From: Microbispora oryzae
GTDB lineage: Bacteria > Actinomycetota > Actinomycetes > Streptosporangiales > Streptosporangiaceae
Direction of reading: 5' to 3'
NCBI RefSeq assembly: GCF_017896165.1
Contig: NZ_JAFCNB010000002.1
Span: forward strand, 124,001-188,000
Length of the DNA: 64,000 nucleotides
The position numbers and the translations under genes are program-made. Shown here one piece after another: positions 8,999 to 17,390 of the stretch. Position 1 is the first letter of the stretch; each line of letters starts with the position of its first letter. A model generated the notes under the pieces. The model saw nothing but the letters and a program-made list of their open reading frames with translations. It was not told the DNA's origin and did not search any database.

Positions 8999-10273
8999 AT
9001 GACCCACCCTCGTCGCCGTCTCGTCATCGTGGTCAGGGCCGACCCCGTCATCTGCGGCCACTCCGGCGAGGCCCGCAACCTCGCGGAGGCGGCACTGACC
9101 CGCGGCTTCGACGACGTACGGCTGCTGACCTGGCCGATCCCCGCGCTGCAGGCGGCCGGTCTGCCGCTCAAGCCGCTCGACCGGCTGCTGCCGTACAGTC
9201 CCGGGATCACCGTGGAACGGCCGGAGCCGGTCGGCGACTACCGGGTGCCCGACGGGCGTCACCAGGCCGGTCTCACCGGCCGCCTGGTCGAGCTGCTCGC
9301 CGAGCCGGTGCCCACGGTCTGCCTGTCCATGTATCTCGCCCCGCACACCACGGTGGTCGTCGACGCGGTCGGCGCCGCGCGCGCGGCCGGGTTCGCGCCC
9401 GACGTCCACACCGTCGCGAAGGCGGTCGGCTCCGACGTGACCAACGTGATCCGGTCGTGCCTGCGGGAGGGCCGGTTCGGCGCGGCGACCGTGCTGTTCA
9501 CCACGTTCCTGGCCAACGACGAGGTCGTCGCGGTCTCCGAGTACACCCGTCAGGAGATCATCGCCTCGGCCGAGGACGTGGACGCCCACTGCGGCACGAC
9601 CTTCGCCGAGCAGTGCCGGCGCCGGGTGACCGTCAGCTATCCGCCGATCGACTCGGCCGCCTTCCTCGACCTGGATCCGGCGGATGTGGACGCCGCGCTC
9701 GCCCGGCGCGGCCTGGAACGCGACGGGTACATCCTGTTCCTGTCCCGGGTGACCCGGGCCAAGGGCATCTACGACCTGCTGATCGCCTTCGGCCAGATGC
9801 GCTGCCGGCCGGGGATGAAGCTGGTCGTCGCCGGCACCGGGCCCGCGCTGGAGCACGTGCGGGCGATGGCCGAGGAGGACGACCGGGTGGTCTTCCTCGA
9901 CGACGTCGACGACGCAGAGAAGCCGCTGCTCATGCGGGGCTGCGCGGCCTACGTCCTGCCCACCAGGCCCGAGCCCGACTTCGTGGAGACGTTCGGCATC
10001 GCCCTGGCCGAGAAGATGCTGGCCGGCGGCGGGCCGATCGTCACCACCATGACCGGCGGGACCCTTGAGGCGGTCGGCGACACCGCCGTCATCGTGGAGC
10101 CGGGGGACATCTCCGGTCTGGCCGCGGCCGTGGACCGGGTCGTGCTGGACATGTCCGCCGCGGAACGGCAGGAGATGGAGCTGCGCGCCCGCGCCTACGC
10201 CCTGGCCTTCGACCGGGCCGCGGTGTTCGACGACCTGTTCCCGCAGGAGACGCCGGCCCTCGGGGCCGCCTGA
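8999..10273 (+). CDS. GT4-type glycosyltransferase
   Basis: A 424-residue glycosyltransferase of the GT-B fold. The C-terminal nucleotide-sugar domain has VLFLSRVTRAKG-like sequence (ILFLSRVTRAKGIYDLL), VVAGTGPALEHV, and the retaining GT4 EX7E element in EPDFVETFGIALAEKM. The N-terminal domain is the acceptor side, and the acceptor cannot be deduced. GTG 8996 and ATG 8999 are adjacent in-frame starts; ATG 8999 is better placed behind GGAG at 8987-8990. It begins 6 bp after the GH92 stop, so the two form an operon, pairing a mannose-removing enzyme with a sugar-adding one. A strong hairpin follows the stop. Confidence 0.85.
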   Translation: MTHPRRRLVIVVRADPVICGHSGEARNLAEAALTRGFDDVRLLTWPIPALQAAGLPLKPLDRLLPYSPGITVERPEPVGDYRVPDGRHQAGLTGRLVELLAEPVPTVCLSMYLAPHTTVVVDAVGAARAAGFAPDVHTVAKAVGSDVTNVIRSCLREGRFGAATVLFTTFLANDEVVAVSEYTRQEIIASAEDVDAHCGTTFAEQCRRRVTVSYPPIDSAAFLDLDPADVDAALARRGLERDGYILFLSRVTRAKGIYDLLIAFGQMRCRPGMKLVVAGTGPALEHVRAMAEEDDRVVFLDDVDDAEKPLLMRGCAAYVLPTRPEPDFVETFGIALAEKMLAGGGPIVTTMTGGTLEAVGDTAVIVEPGDISGLAAAVDRVVLDMSAAERQEMELRARAYALAFDRAAVFDDLFPQETPALGAA

Positions 10274-10334
10274 GCCGCCCGGCCGAGTCGGCTGCCTGGC
10301 CTGTTCGCGGGATCTGTTCGCCGGATGTGGGAAC

Positions 10335-10364
10335 GCGGGGCCCCGGCTCGCACCGGGACCCCGC
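10335..10364. terminator. Bidirectional hairpin terminator between convergent genes
   Basis: An 11-bp stem with one mismatch (GCGGGG-c-CCCGG pairing with CCGGG-a-CCCCGC) around a 6-nt loop, in the 117-bp gap between the convergent glycosyltransferase and phospholipase C genes. No U-tract is present, as is usual in this GC range. Confidence 0.7.
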
Positions 10365-10390
10365 GACTCAGCGCGCCGCGACCCCGCGCG

Positions 10391-12562
10391 TCAGCCGGTG
10401 ACGCTGGGCTTGCCGGTCTCGATGTGACCGACGAACCGCTGCGACCAGCCGCCGTCGCAGTCGGCCGTGACGGTCACGTCGTACCAGCCGTCGCTGGCCT
10501 TCACCGGGTTCACCACCCACGCCTCCTTGCCGCGCGGGCCGACCTTCACGGCCTTGGGCCGGTCCGAGTTGTAGTTGTTGTGGGTGATCGTGAAGGTGAC
10601 GGGTGAGCCCGAGCCGTTGCGCAGCCAGAGCTTGAGCTTCGGCTGCGCCGTCGACTTGCCGTCGTAGTAGTCCGCCTCGACGACGAGGTCCTTCCCCGCG
10701 GTGGCGACATCGCCGGCGAACCGGCGCAGGAACCGGTTCGGCCCGGTGACGGTGATGTCGTACGCGGTGTCGCCGGTGGAGCCGCCCACGGGGCCGGTCC
10801 CGGTCGCCGTGGCGTGGGCGTCCACGGTGTACTGGCCCGGGAACGCGGCCGGGTACTGCGCCAGCGACGGGATCCCGGCCAGGTTGTTGTAGACGGCGAA
10901 GTGGCTCGCCTTGGCCGCGAACGGGGCCTCGTTGCTGAACGTCAGGTTCGCCACGGCGCCGGACGGCCCGTTGGTGAACCCGGCCAGGTTGGCGTTCGGC
11001 TGGTACGGCAGCGGACGCGCGGGCTTGGTGCCGGCCTCCTGGACCGGCATCGTGTTGTCGCCCGGCAGCGGGGTGTACCGGACCTCCGGGACGAGCGGCC
11101 CGGTGTCCGGGAGGGCGGGCAGCCCGTAGACCGGCGAGTGGAAGTCGAAGGCGCCCGTCAGGTCGCCGCAGACCTTGCGCCGCCAGTCGCTGATGTTGGG
11201 CGAGATGGCCGGCTTGCCGAGCGCGGAGGTCCACTTCTCGATGAACTGGATGACCGAGGTGTGGTCGGAGACCTCCGAGCTCACCCAGCCGCCACGGGTC
11301 CAGGGCGAGATGAGGATGAGCGGCACGCGGAAACCGAGACCGACCGGGAGGGGCTCGGTGACGCCGTACTGACCCATCGTTCCGGAGACGAACTCGTCCG
11401 CCTCGCCCGGCGAAGGCATGGGCGGCGGGACGTGGTCGAACTGGCCGTCGTTCTCGTCGTAGTTGATGATCACCACGGTCGAGTTGAAGACGTCCGGGTC
11501 GGCGTTGAGCGCCTCGAGCACGCCCTTGAGGAAGTACGCGCCGTTGCTCGGCGCCGTGACCGGGTGCTCGGAGAAGAACTGGTTGTTCACGATCCAGCTC
11601 ACCTGCGGCAGCCTGCCGCCCAGCACGTCGGCGCGGATCGCGGCGTTGATGTTGTCGGCGTTCCCCGACAGCCCGGTGATCGGCTCGGGGACGTTCTTCA
11701 CGCCGTTGTCGTAGTAGGGGTCGCCCGGCGCGGCCGTCCCGCCCTGGGTGGGGTCGAGCTTCCCGAAGGTGTTGAAGTACTCCAGGCCGTTGTCGCCGTA
11801 GTCGTCGGCGCACTGGTAGACCCGCCAGCTCACGCCCGCGGCCTGGAGCGTCTCGGCGTACGACTCCCAGGGGAGGAACTTGCCGCGCTCGTCACCGCCG
11901 TCGTAGGCGGTGAAGCTGCCGTGCCTGTGGTCGGCGTTGATCGTGCCGCCCCACAGGTAGGTGCGGTTGGGGCCGGTCGCGCTGAGCACCGAGCAGTGGT
12001 AGGCGTCGCCGACCGTGTAGGCGTCGGCGAGGGCGTAGTGGAACGGCAGGTCGTGGCGGTCCATGTAACCCAGCGTGGTCGGCCCGCCCTTGGCGTAGTA
12101 CCAGCCGTTCATCAGTCCGCCGTACCAGGCACCGTGCTGGTCGGTCCAGCCGTGGCTGGTGCCGCCGTAGTTGGCGGCGCCGAGCTCGGGGCTCGGCGGG
12201 GTCGCTCCGTTCCAGGTCTTGGCCCCGCTCAACCGCCACGGGTACTGCGTGGCGGCCCCGGCCGTCAAGGACACGGGCTGCTCCCAGACGGTCTTACCTC
12301 CGGGGAGCAGGATGGTCGAGCGGTCGCCGAAACCCCGCACACCCTTGAGCGCGCCGAAGTAGTGATCGAAGCTCCGGTTCTCCTGCATGATCACGATGAC
12401 ATGCTTGATGTCGCGGAAGTCGCCGTACGGCTTCCGCGGCGAGCCGCCCCCGTGGTGCTCGGTGGCCGCGGAGGCGGCGCCGGGCAGCGCGGTGCTGACG
12501 GCGGCCGCTCCGGTGACGGCGGCCGCGGTGCCAAGGAAGTTCCGGCGGGACAGTTTGGACAT
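10391..12562 (-). CDS. Tat-exported phosphocholine-specific phospholipase C
   Basis: A 723-residue exported phosphoesterase that cleaves phosphatidylcholine-type lipids to diacylglycerol and phosphocholine. The N-terminus carries a twin-arginine signal (SRRNFLG, cleavage expected near residue 33). The phosphoesterase domain opens with HVIVIMQENRSFDHYFG (about 54-70) and contains NYDENDGQFDHV around residue 360. The C-terminal 190 residues hold two copies of the bacterial-PLC C-terminal domain (DUF756), ending in GWSQRFVGHIETG. Length and layout match the bacterial phospholipase C family. It stands alone, convergent with the glycosyltransferase. Phosphate or choline supply is the usual role of the family, but I see no PHO box upstream. 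Confidence 0.93.
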   Translation of the reverse strand: MSKLSRRNFLGTAAAVTGAAAVSTALPGAASAATEHHGGGSPRKPYGDFRDIKHVIVIMQENRSFDHYFGALKGVRGFGDRSTILLPGGKTVWEQPVSLTAGAATQYPWRLSGAKTWNGATPPSPELGAANYGGTSHGWTDQHGAWYGGLMNGWYYAKGGPTTLGYMDRHDLPFHYALADAYTVGDAYHCSVLSATGPNRTYLWGGTINADHRHGSFTAYDGGDERGKFLPWESYAETLQAAGVSWRVYQCADDYGDNGLEYFNTFGKLDPTQGGTAAPGDPYYDNGVKNVPEPITGLSGNADNINAAIRADVLGGRLPQVSWIVNNQFFSEHPVTAPSNGAYFLKGVLEALNADPDVFNSTVVIINYDENDGQFDHVPPPMPSPGEADEFVSGTMGQYGVTEPLPVGLGFRVPLILISPWTRGGWVSSEVSDHTSVIQFIEKWTSALGKPAISPNISDWRRKVCGDLTGAFDFHSPVYGLPALPDTGPLVPEVRYTPLPGDNTMPVQEAGTKPARPLPYQPNANLAGFTNGPSGAVANLTFSNEAPFAAKASHFAVYNNLAGIPSLAQYPAAFPGQYTVDAHATATGTGPVGGSTGDTAYDITVTGPNRFLRRFAGDVATAGKDLVVEADYYDGKSTAQPKLKLWLRNGSGSPVTFTITHNNYNSDRPKAVKVGPRGKEAWVVNPVKASDGWYDVTVTADCDGGWSQRFVGHIETGKPSVTG

Positions 12563-12732
12563 GACTCAACGCCTTCGGGGTGCGGATAACGTGCCGGATG
12601 ACGCTAGCCGCGCGATCTTGCCGTCCGGCGACGAGACGGCAAATCCGAAATTGACGGTTGATGGTGTCCTTTACTCGACAAATCGGTCACCCGTATCGGC
12701 GTCGTCTCTGGGCGCCGTCTCAGGGCGCCGTC

Positions 12733-13620
12733 TCACGAGCCGACCGGCGTGAGGAAGCCGTTGAGGGCCACCAGCCCCTTTCCGTACCTCTCGTCGACCT
12801 CGCGGCGGAGCTCCGGGGTGACGACCCAGACCCCCAGCTCGACCCGCTCCGCGAACTGGTCCACCGACGCCGACACGATCCCCTTGATCTCCTTCGTCGC
12901 CCGTTCCTGCAGCGCGCGGAGCTCCGCCTCGGTGTGCCGGGCACGGCTCAGGCAGAGCGCGCCGCCCCAGACCTCGCGGATCGCCGCCTCGCGTGCGGCC
13001 GGATCGCCGGTGAACCGCAGGTTCAGCACGAGCCGCTTGGGATCGTTGGCGTAACGCTCCACCCAGCGACGATCGGTGTCGTCGTAGCCGTCGATCTCGT
13101 CCAGGTAGCTCTGGTCCAGCCAGCTTCCGGCGTAGCCGGGGAGGGCGCGGGCCCTGGCCAGCACGGCGTCCATCGCCTCGCCGGTGGCCTTCGCGGGCGC
13201 GACGGGACGCCAGCCACCGGCGGGCTCGGGGCACGGAGAGGTGAGGTCGTCGGGCGAGCCCTGGCGGCCGGCGGCGGGGCGGGCGGGCTCGGTGAGCGTC
13301 AGTCTCGTCCCGTCCCAGGTGCCCACCACGTGGTACTCCCCCCAGCTCGTGCCGCCCTGCGACGAGTGCTTGACCGCGTCCCAGTCCCACCCGGCGACGT
13401 CGGGGCCACTGCACTGCGGTGGCATGGACTGGAGGACGTCGGCACAGAGCTGGGGGCCGTGCCGTGCGTCGGACAGCACCGTCGCGTCCGCCTGATAGCG
13501 CGTCCGGGGAACGGCCGGCGTCTCGCCGCCCGCCGCTTTCTCCGCCGCGCCGCCCGCCGAGCCGCATGCCGTGAGTGCCATGAGCGCCGTGAGCGCGGCG
13601 ACAACGATGATCGTTCTCAT
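12733..13620 (-). CDS. Secreted lipoprotein of unknown function
   Basis: A 295-residue protein with a short signal ending in the lipobox LTAC (Cys about residue 19), so it should be lipid-anchored on the outside of the membrane. The mature part has a cysteine in each of several short conserved-looking blocks (QLCADVL, PPQCSGPD, TSPCPEP, ALCLSRA) and a central segment WDWDAVKHSSQGGTSWGEYHVVGTWDG. The C-terminal half is alpha/beta-rich and looks like a small secreted domain repeated in actinomycete lipoproteins, but I cannot name the family. It follows the aldo/keto reductase by 74 bp on the same strand and could share its transcript. Confidence 0.75.
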   Translation of the reverse strand: MRTIIVVAALTALMALTACGSAGGAAEKAAGGETPAVPRTRYQADATVLSDARHGPQLCADVLQSMPPQCSGPDVAGWDWDAVKHSSQGGTSWGEYHVVGTWDGTRLTLTEPARPAAGRQGSPDDLTSPCPEPAGGWRPVAPAKATGEAMDAVLARARALPGYAGSWLDQSYLDEIDGYDDTDRRWVERYANDPKRLVLNLRFTGDPAAREAAIREVWGGALCLSRARHTEAELRALQERATKEIKGIVSASVDQFAERVELGVWVVTPELRREVDERYGKGLVALNGFLTPVGS

Positions 13621-13671
13621 ACCTCTGAGACGTGCGGCGGCGTCCGGCGGTTCACTGTCTCGGCTCCGCCG

Positions 13672-13706
13672 GCCGCTCAGCCCTCCAGCGCCGCTCAGCC
13701 CTCCAG
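13672..13706. repeat. 18-bp tandem duplication at the aldo/keto reductase stop
   Basis: A 17-base sequence (GCCGCTCAGCCCTCCAG on the plus strand) occurs at 13672-13688 and 13690-13706, period 18. The downstream gene's stop codon and last codons lie in one copy, so the duplication places a second in-frame stop 18 bp beyond the first. Confidence 0.85.
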
Positions 13707-14573
13707 TGCGGCGACGTCCTCCGGGGCGAGGCGGAGGCGGCCAGCCGCCATGTTCTCCTCCAGATGGGCGAGAGATCCGGTGCCGGGAATGGCGAGCGTC
13801 ACCGGTGAGACGGCCAGCAGCCAGGCGAGCGCGACCTGGGCCGCGGTCGCCTCGTGGCGGGTCATGACCTCCCGCAGCGGTACCGGGTCGATGGGACGAC
13901 GGCCGCCGCCGAGCGGGAAGAACGGCACGAAGGCGATGCCGTCCCGCTCGCACTGCCGCAGGACCTCGGTGGAGTCCCGGTCGTGGACGTGGAAGGCGTT
14001 CTGGACGGCCGCGACCGGAGCGATCGATCGGGCCTCGGCCAGTTGGGCGGCGTCCACGTTGCTCACCCCCAGATGGCGGATCAGGCCCTCGCGCCGCAGC
14101 TCCGCGAGCACCGCGAACCGGTCGGCGACCGGCTCACCTCCGGTCTCGTACGTGCCGACCCGCAGGTAGACGAGATCGAGCCGGTCTACGCCGAGGGTGT
14201 TCAGGTTGTCCTCCACCAGGCCGCGCAGTTCGGCCGGTTTCGCCTGGTAACGGGGCATCCCGTCGTCGCCAAGCAGCGGGCCGACCTTGGTCGCGATCAC
14301 CAGGTCGTCGTCGTACGGCGCGAGCGCCTTACGGATGATCTCGTTGGCGACGACGCCGCCCCTCCGGTAGAACCAGGCCGTGTCGATGTGATCGACGCCC
14401 AGCTCCGCCGCCCGGCGGAGCACCGCGACCCCGGTGTCCGGGTCGCGGACCTCTCCCTGCAGGGTGCCGCGGGGCAGTCTCATGGCTCCGAAGCCGAGCC
14501 GGTGGACGGGAAGGTCGCCGCCGATCGCGAACCGGCCGGAGGCCGCGGCGGGAGTGTCTGCGTTGTTCGTCAT
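13695..14573 (-). CDS. Aldo/keto reductase
   Basis: A 292-residue NADPH-dependent oxidoreductase of the (beta/alpha)8 AKR superfamily. Visible family marks are LGFGAMRLPRG at the N-terminus, the catalytic Asp and Tyr in DHIDTAWFY (about residues 65-74), the Lys in VIATKVG, GVSNVD, and the cofactor-binding end motif IPGTGSLAHLEEN. The usual His of the tetrad is replaced, since the segment reads LDLVYLRVG; this occurs in a known AKR subgroup related to YdbC. It is divergent from the LuxR-type regulator at 14659, with 85 bp between them, so that regulator is a natural candidate to control it. The substrate is unknown. Confidence 0.88.
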   Translation of the reverse strand: MTNNADTPAAASGRFAIGGDLPVHRLGFGAMRLPRGTLQGEVRDPDTGVAVLRRAAELGVDHIDTAWFYRRGGVVANEIIRKALAPYDDDLVIATKVGPLLGDDGMPRYQAKPAELRGLVEDNLNTLGVDRLDLVYLRVGTYETGGEPVADRFAVLAELRREGLIRHLGVSNVDAAQLAEARSIAPVAAVQNAFHVHDRDSTEVLRQCERDGIAFVPFFPLGGGRRPIDPVPLREVMTRHEATAAQVALAWLLAVSPVTLAIPGTGSLAHLEENMAAGRLRLAPEDVAALEG

Positions 14574-14658
14574 GCCGTCACCCTGTCCCCTCCGGCCGTC
14601 CCGGGCGAAGCCCCTGGCAACAAGCTGCCGACGCCGCACCCGAGGACATAATGGATGA

Positions 14659-15318
14659 ATGAGCGCTGCTCAGGTCATCACCCTGCGAGGTGACGCAGAA
14701 CTTCTCGCGCGGGCCGGTCATCTCTTCGAGGGCACCCGGCACGAGTTCGTGTGCGCGGCGCGCGATGTCAACACGTGGTCGCAGCCGGAGGTCCGGCGGG
14801 CGATCGGCGAGCGGTTGCGCGTGACCGCCGAGCTCACCGTGAAGAAGCTGCTCAGCCCGGCCGCCCTGAAGGACGAGGGCACCCGGCTCCACCTCCGGGA
14901 GGCCGTGGGGCGCGGAGCCGAGGTGCGGATCAGCTCGACCGGGCTGCCGCACGAGACCATCATGATCGACCGCCGGGTGATGATCCTGGCGGGCGCCGAG
15001 ACCGCCACGCCGCGGACGTTCACCGTCACGACCGAGCCCGCGCTGGTGGGCGGCGTGTACGCCCTCTTCGAGGCGGCCTGGGAGTCCGCCACCGGCTACA
15101 CCGCCTATCTCCGCGGCGACGTGCCCCACCTCGACGCGGACGCCCTGGCCGTGCTCCGCGCGCTCGGAGCGGGACACACCGACGCGACGGCCGCCCGGCG
15201 GCTCGGCCTGTCGCTGCGCACGTATCGCCGGCGGGTCGCGGAACTGCTCGACACGCTCGACGCCGGCTCCCGGTTCCAGGCCGGGTTGCGCGCCGGGGAG
15301 TTCGGGCTCAACGCGTGA
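14659..15318 (+). CDS. LuxR/TrmB-like helix-turn-helix regulator
   Basis: A 219-residue transcription factor. The C-terminal 65 residues form a LuxR-type helix-turn-helix (LRALGAGHTDATAARRLGLSLRT in two blocks, followed by YRRRVAELLDTL). The N-terminal 150 residues resemble the phospholipase-D-like middle domain of TrmB-type regulators (INT-like WSQPEVRRAI, then a SSTGLPHETIMIDRRVMILAG segment in which a ligand would bind). It lacks a response-regulator receiver domain, so it is likely ligand-controlled. Its divergent position to the aldo/keto reductase suggests local control of that gene. Confidence 0.8.
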   Translation: MSAAQVITLRGDAELLARAGHLFEGTRHEFVCAARDVNTWSQPEVRRAIGERLRVTAELTVKKLLSPAALKDEGTRLHLREAVGRGAEVRISSTGLPHETIMIDRRVMILAGAETATPRTFTVTTEPALVGGVYALFEAAWESATGYTAYLRGDVPHLDADALAVLRALGAGHTDATAARRLGLSLRTYRRRVAELLDTLDAGSRFQAGLRAGEFGLNA

Positions 15319-15359
15319 CCGCCGGGATACTCGTTGGCACGAGCGAGACGACGTTTGCT

Positions 15360-15554
15360 ATGGTGACGGAGATCTGAACCCGTACAAGGGAGACCGAGAC
15401 GTGGCAGGGGACGACGACATCTCCGGGTGATACCCGGACGTGAGACCACCGGCCGGCGCGCAGGCGCGCCGCACGCCGACGTGGCCGATTCGTTGTTTCC
15501 CATAATCACGTCCCTGCGGGGCGCCCGTGGCGTGCGCCCGCGTTTCACCTGAGG
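15360..15554 (+). promoter_or_regulatory. Leader with short ORFs and hairpins before the first ABC-F gene
   Basis: The 244-bp gap before the first ABC-F gene holds structure typical of translation-controlled resistance leaders. A five-codon ORF (MVTEI, ATG 15360 to TGA 15377) is followed by a nine-codon ORF with an AGGGAGA ribosome site (MAGDDDISG, GTG 15401 to TGA 15430). The end of the second ORF lies in a perfect hairpin (CCGGGT/ACCCGG, 15423-15437). An 8-bp GC stem follows (CGGCGCGC/GCGCGCCG, 15454-15471), then a T-rich stretch near 15490-15498, and a third stem (GGGCGC/GCGCCC, 15519-15539) just before the start region. The arrangement fits ribosome-mediated attenuation; this is inference. 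Confidence 0.5.
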
Positions 15555-15562
15555 TCTCTCTC

Positions 15563-17200
15563 ATGTCTGACATGTTCATCGTCTGCTCGAACGTCTCCTT
15601 CTCCTGGCCCGACGACACCCCCGTCTTCCAGGACCTGTCCTTCAGCGTGGGCACCGGCCGTACCGGCCTCGTCGCCCCGAACGGCGCCGGGAAGAGCACC
15701 CTGCTCCGGCTGATCGCCGGTGAGCTCCGGCCCGGCGGCGGGACCGTGTCCGTCGCCGGAGTGCTCGGATATCTCCCGCAGACGCTCCCCCTCGCCGGCG
15801 ACCTGACCGTGGCCGAGGTGCTCGGGATCGCCCCTGTGATCAAGGCGCTGGACGCGATCGAGTCGGGGGACGCCAGCGAGGAACACTTCACCACGATCGG
15901 CAACGACTGGGACATCGAGGAACGCACCCGCGCCCAGCTCGACCGGCTGGGCCTCGGCGACGTCCCCTTCGACCGGAGGCTGAGCACTTTCAGCGGCGGC
16001 CAGGTGATCTCGCTCGGCCTCACCGCGCAGCTCCTGCGGCGTCCCGACGTCCTGCTGCTGGACGAGCCGACCAACAACCTCGACCTCGACGCCCGCCATC
16101 GGCTCTACGGGCTGATCGAGGAGTGGAACGGGTGCCTGCTGCTGGTCAGCCACGACCGGGCGCTGCTCGACCGGATGGACCGCATCGCCGAGCTCGACCG
16201 GGGTGAGCTCCGCCTCTACGGCGGCGACTTCACCGCGTACGAGGAGGCCGTACGCGCCGCGCGGGAGGTCGCGGAGAAGAACGTCCGCAACGCCGAGCAG
16301 GACCTCAGGCGCGAGAAGCGGGAGATGCAGCAGGCCCGTGAGCGCGCGGCGCGCCGCGCGAGCAACGCCGCCCGCAACCTCAAGAGCGCCGGCCTGCCGA
16401 AGATCTTCGCCGGGAACATGAAACGCGGCGCGGAGGAGTCGGCGGGAAAGGCCAACGAGGTGCACGCCTCACGGGTGAACGACGCCAAGGCCCGGCTCGA
16501 CGAGGCGAGCCGCGCCGTGCGCGACGAGCACAGGCTCGCCCTGGAGCTGCCCGGCACGAACGTCCCGGCCGGCCGCACGGTCGTCCTCGCCGAACACCTG
16601 CAGGTCCGGCTCGACGGACGCGATCTCTACGCGGGCGAGGGCGTCGACCTGACGATCCGCGGACCCGAGCGGATCGCGCTGACCGGACCCAACGGCTCGG
16701 GCAAGTCGACCCTGCTGCGCCTGCTCAACGGCGACCTGGAGCCGGACGGCGGTTCGCTCAGGCGGGCGGACGGGCGCGTCGCCTACCTTTCCCAGCGGCT
16801 CGACCTGCTGGATCTCGACCGCACGGTGGCGGAGAACATGGCCGCGTTCGCCCCCGCGATGCCCGAGGCGCAGCGGATGAACATGCTCGCCCGATTCCTG
16901 TTCCGGGGCTCCCGCGTTCACCTGCCCGTCGGGGTGCTGTCCGGCGGCGAGCGGCTGCGGGCGACCCTCGCCTGCGTGCTGTACGCCGAGCCGGCGCCCC
17001 AGTTGCTCCTGCTCGACGAGCCGACCAACAACCTCGACCTGATCAGCGTCGACCAGTTGGAGAGCGCGCTCAACGCGTACGAAGGCGCGTTCGTGGTGGT
17101 CAGCCACGATGAGCGGTTCCTGGCGGAGATCGGCGTGACCCGCTGGCTGCGGCTCTCCGAAGGCCGCCTGCTGGAGTCCGGCGCCCCCGCCGTCGGCTGA
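15563..17200 (+). CDS. ABC-F ribosome protection protein
   Basis: A 545-residue soluble ABC-F protein with two nucleotide-binding domains and no membrane segment. Domain 1 has APNGAGKST (about residues 42-50), signature FSGGQ and LLLDEPTNNLDLD. Domain 2 has GPNGSGKST (about 377), LSGGERLRA and LLLDEPTNNLDL. A charged linker of about 90 residues, rich in Arg, Lys and Glu (residues about 240-330), joins them; in antibiotic-resistance ABC-F proteins this linker enters the ribosome to displace drugs. The presence of a structured leader supports drug-inducible expression. The antibiotic class cannot be read from the sequence; lincosamide, macrolide or pleuromutilin types are all possible. Confidence 0.88.
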   Translation: MSDMFIVCSNVSFSWPDDTPVFQDLSFSVGTGRTGLVAPNGAGKSTLLRLIAGELRPGGGTVSVAGVLGYLPQTLPLAGDLTVAEVLGIAPVIKALDAIESGDASEEHFTTIGNDWDIEERTRAQLDRLGLGDVPFDRRLSTFSGGQVISLGLTAQLLRRPDVLLLDEPTNNLDLDARHRLYGLIEEWNGCLLLVSHDRALLDRMDRIAELDRGELRLYGGDFTAYEEAVRAAREVAEKNVRNAEQDLRREKREMQQARERAARRASNAARNLKSAGLPKIFAGNMKRGAEESAGKANEVHASRVNDAKARLDEASRAVRDEHRLALELPGTNVPAGRTVVLAEHLQVRLDGRDLYAGEGVDLTIRGPERIALTGPNGSGKSTLLRLLNGDLEPDGGSLRRADGRVAYLSQRLDLLDLDRTVAENMAAFAPAMPEAQRMNMLARFLFRGSRVHLPVGVLSGGERLRATLACVLYAEPAPQLLLLDEPTNNLDLISVDQLESALNAYEGAFVVVSHDERFLAEIGVTRWLRLSEGRLLESGAPAVG

Positions 17201-17209
17201 AACACGTGC

Positions 17210-17241
17210 GGCGGGCTTCGGTCCACGAGCCGACGCCCGCC
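17210..17241 (+). terminator. Hairpin terminator after first ABC-F gene
   Basis: A 7-bp stem (GGCGGGC 17210-17216 with GCCCGCC 17235-17241), extended inside by TCGG/CCGA, lies 10 bp after the stop codon. Confidence 0.65.
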
Positions 17242-17336
17242 ATGCCGTGATACTTCGCGATATTCCCCGATACTCCGCGCGATGTTTCGGCGTGATTCGC
17301 GCGCGATATTTCCGCATCGGCGCAGACGCGGACTTC

Positions 17337-17390
17337 ATGATTGCCTGCTTCCCGGCCCGACGGGGCCGCCTCTTCCTCTTGGTGCGACAC
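17337..17390 (+). promoter_or_regulatory. Attenuator-like hairpin before second ABC-F gene
   Basis: An ATG at 17337 opens an Arg- and Leu-rich segment (MIACFPARRGRLFLLVRH) that is in frame with the ABC-F start at 17391. Inside it, CGGCCC/GGGCCG (17353-17368, loop GACG) forms a stem followed directly by the pyrimidine tract CCTCTTCCTCTT, which has the form of an intrinsic terminator. It may be an attenuator, or simply the 5' part of a longer coding region. Confidence 0.4.

Noticed and set aside
10814-12589. Long plus-strand frame opposite phospholipase C
   Set aside because: The minus strand encodes a full Tat-signal phosphoesterase with clear motifs; the plus-strand translation is Val/Gly/Arg-rich without motifs.
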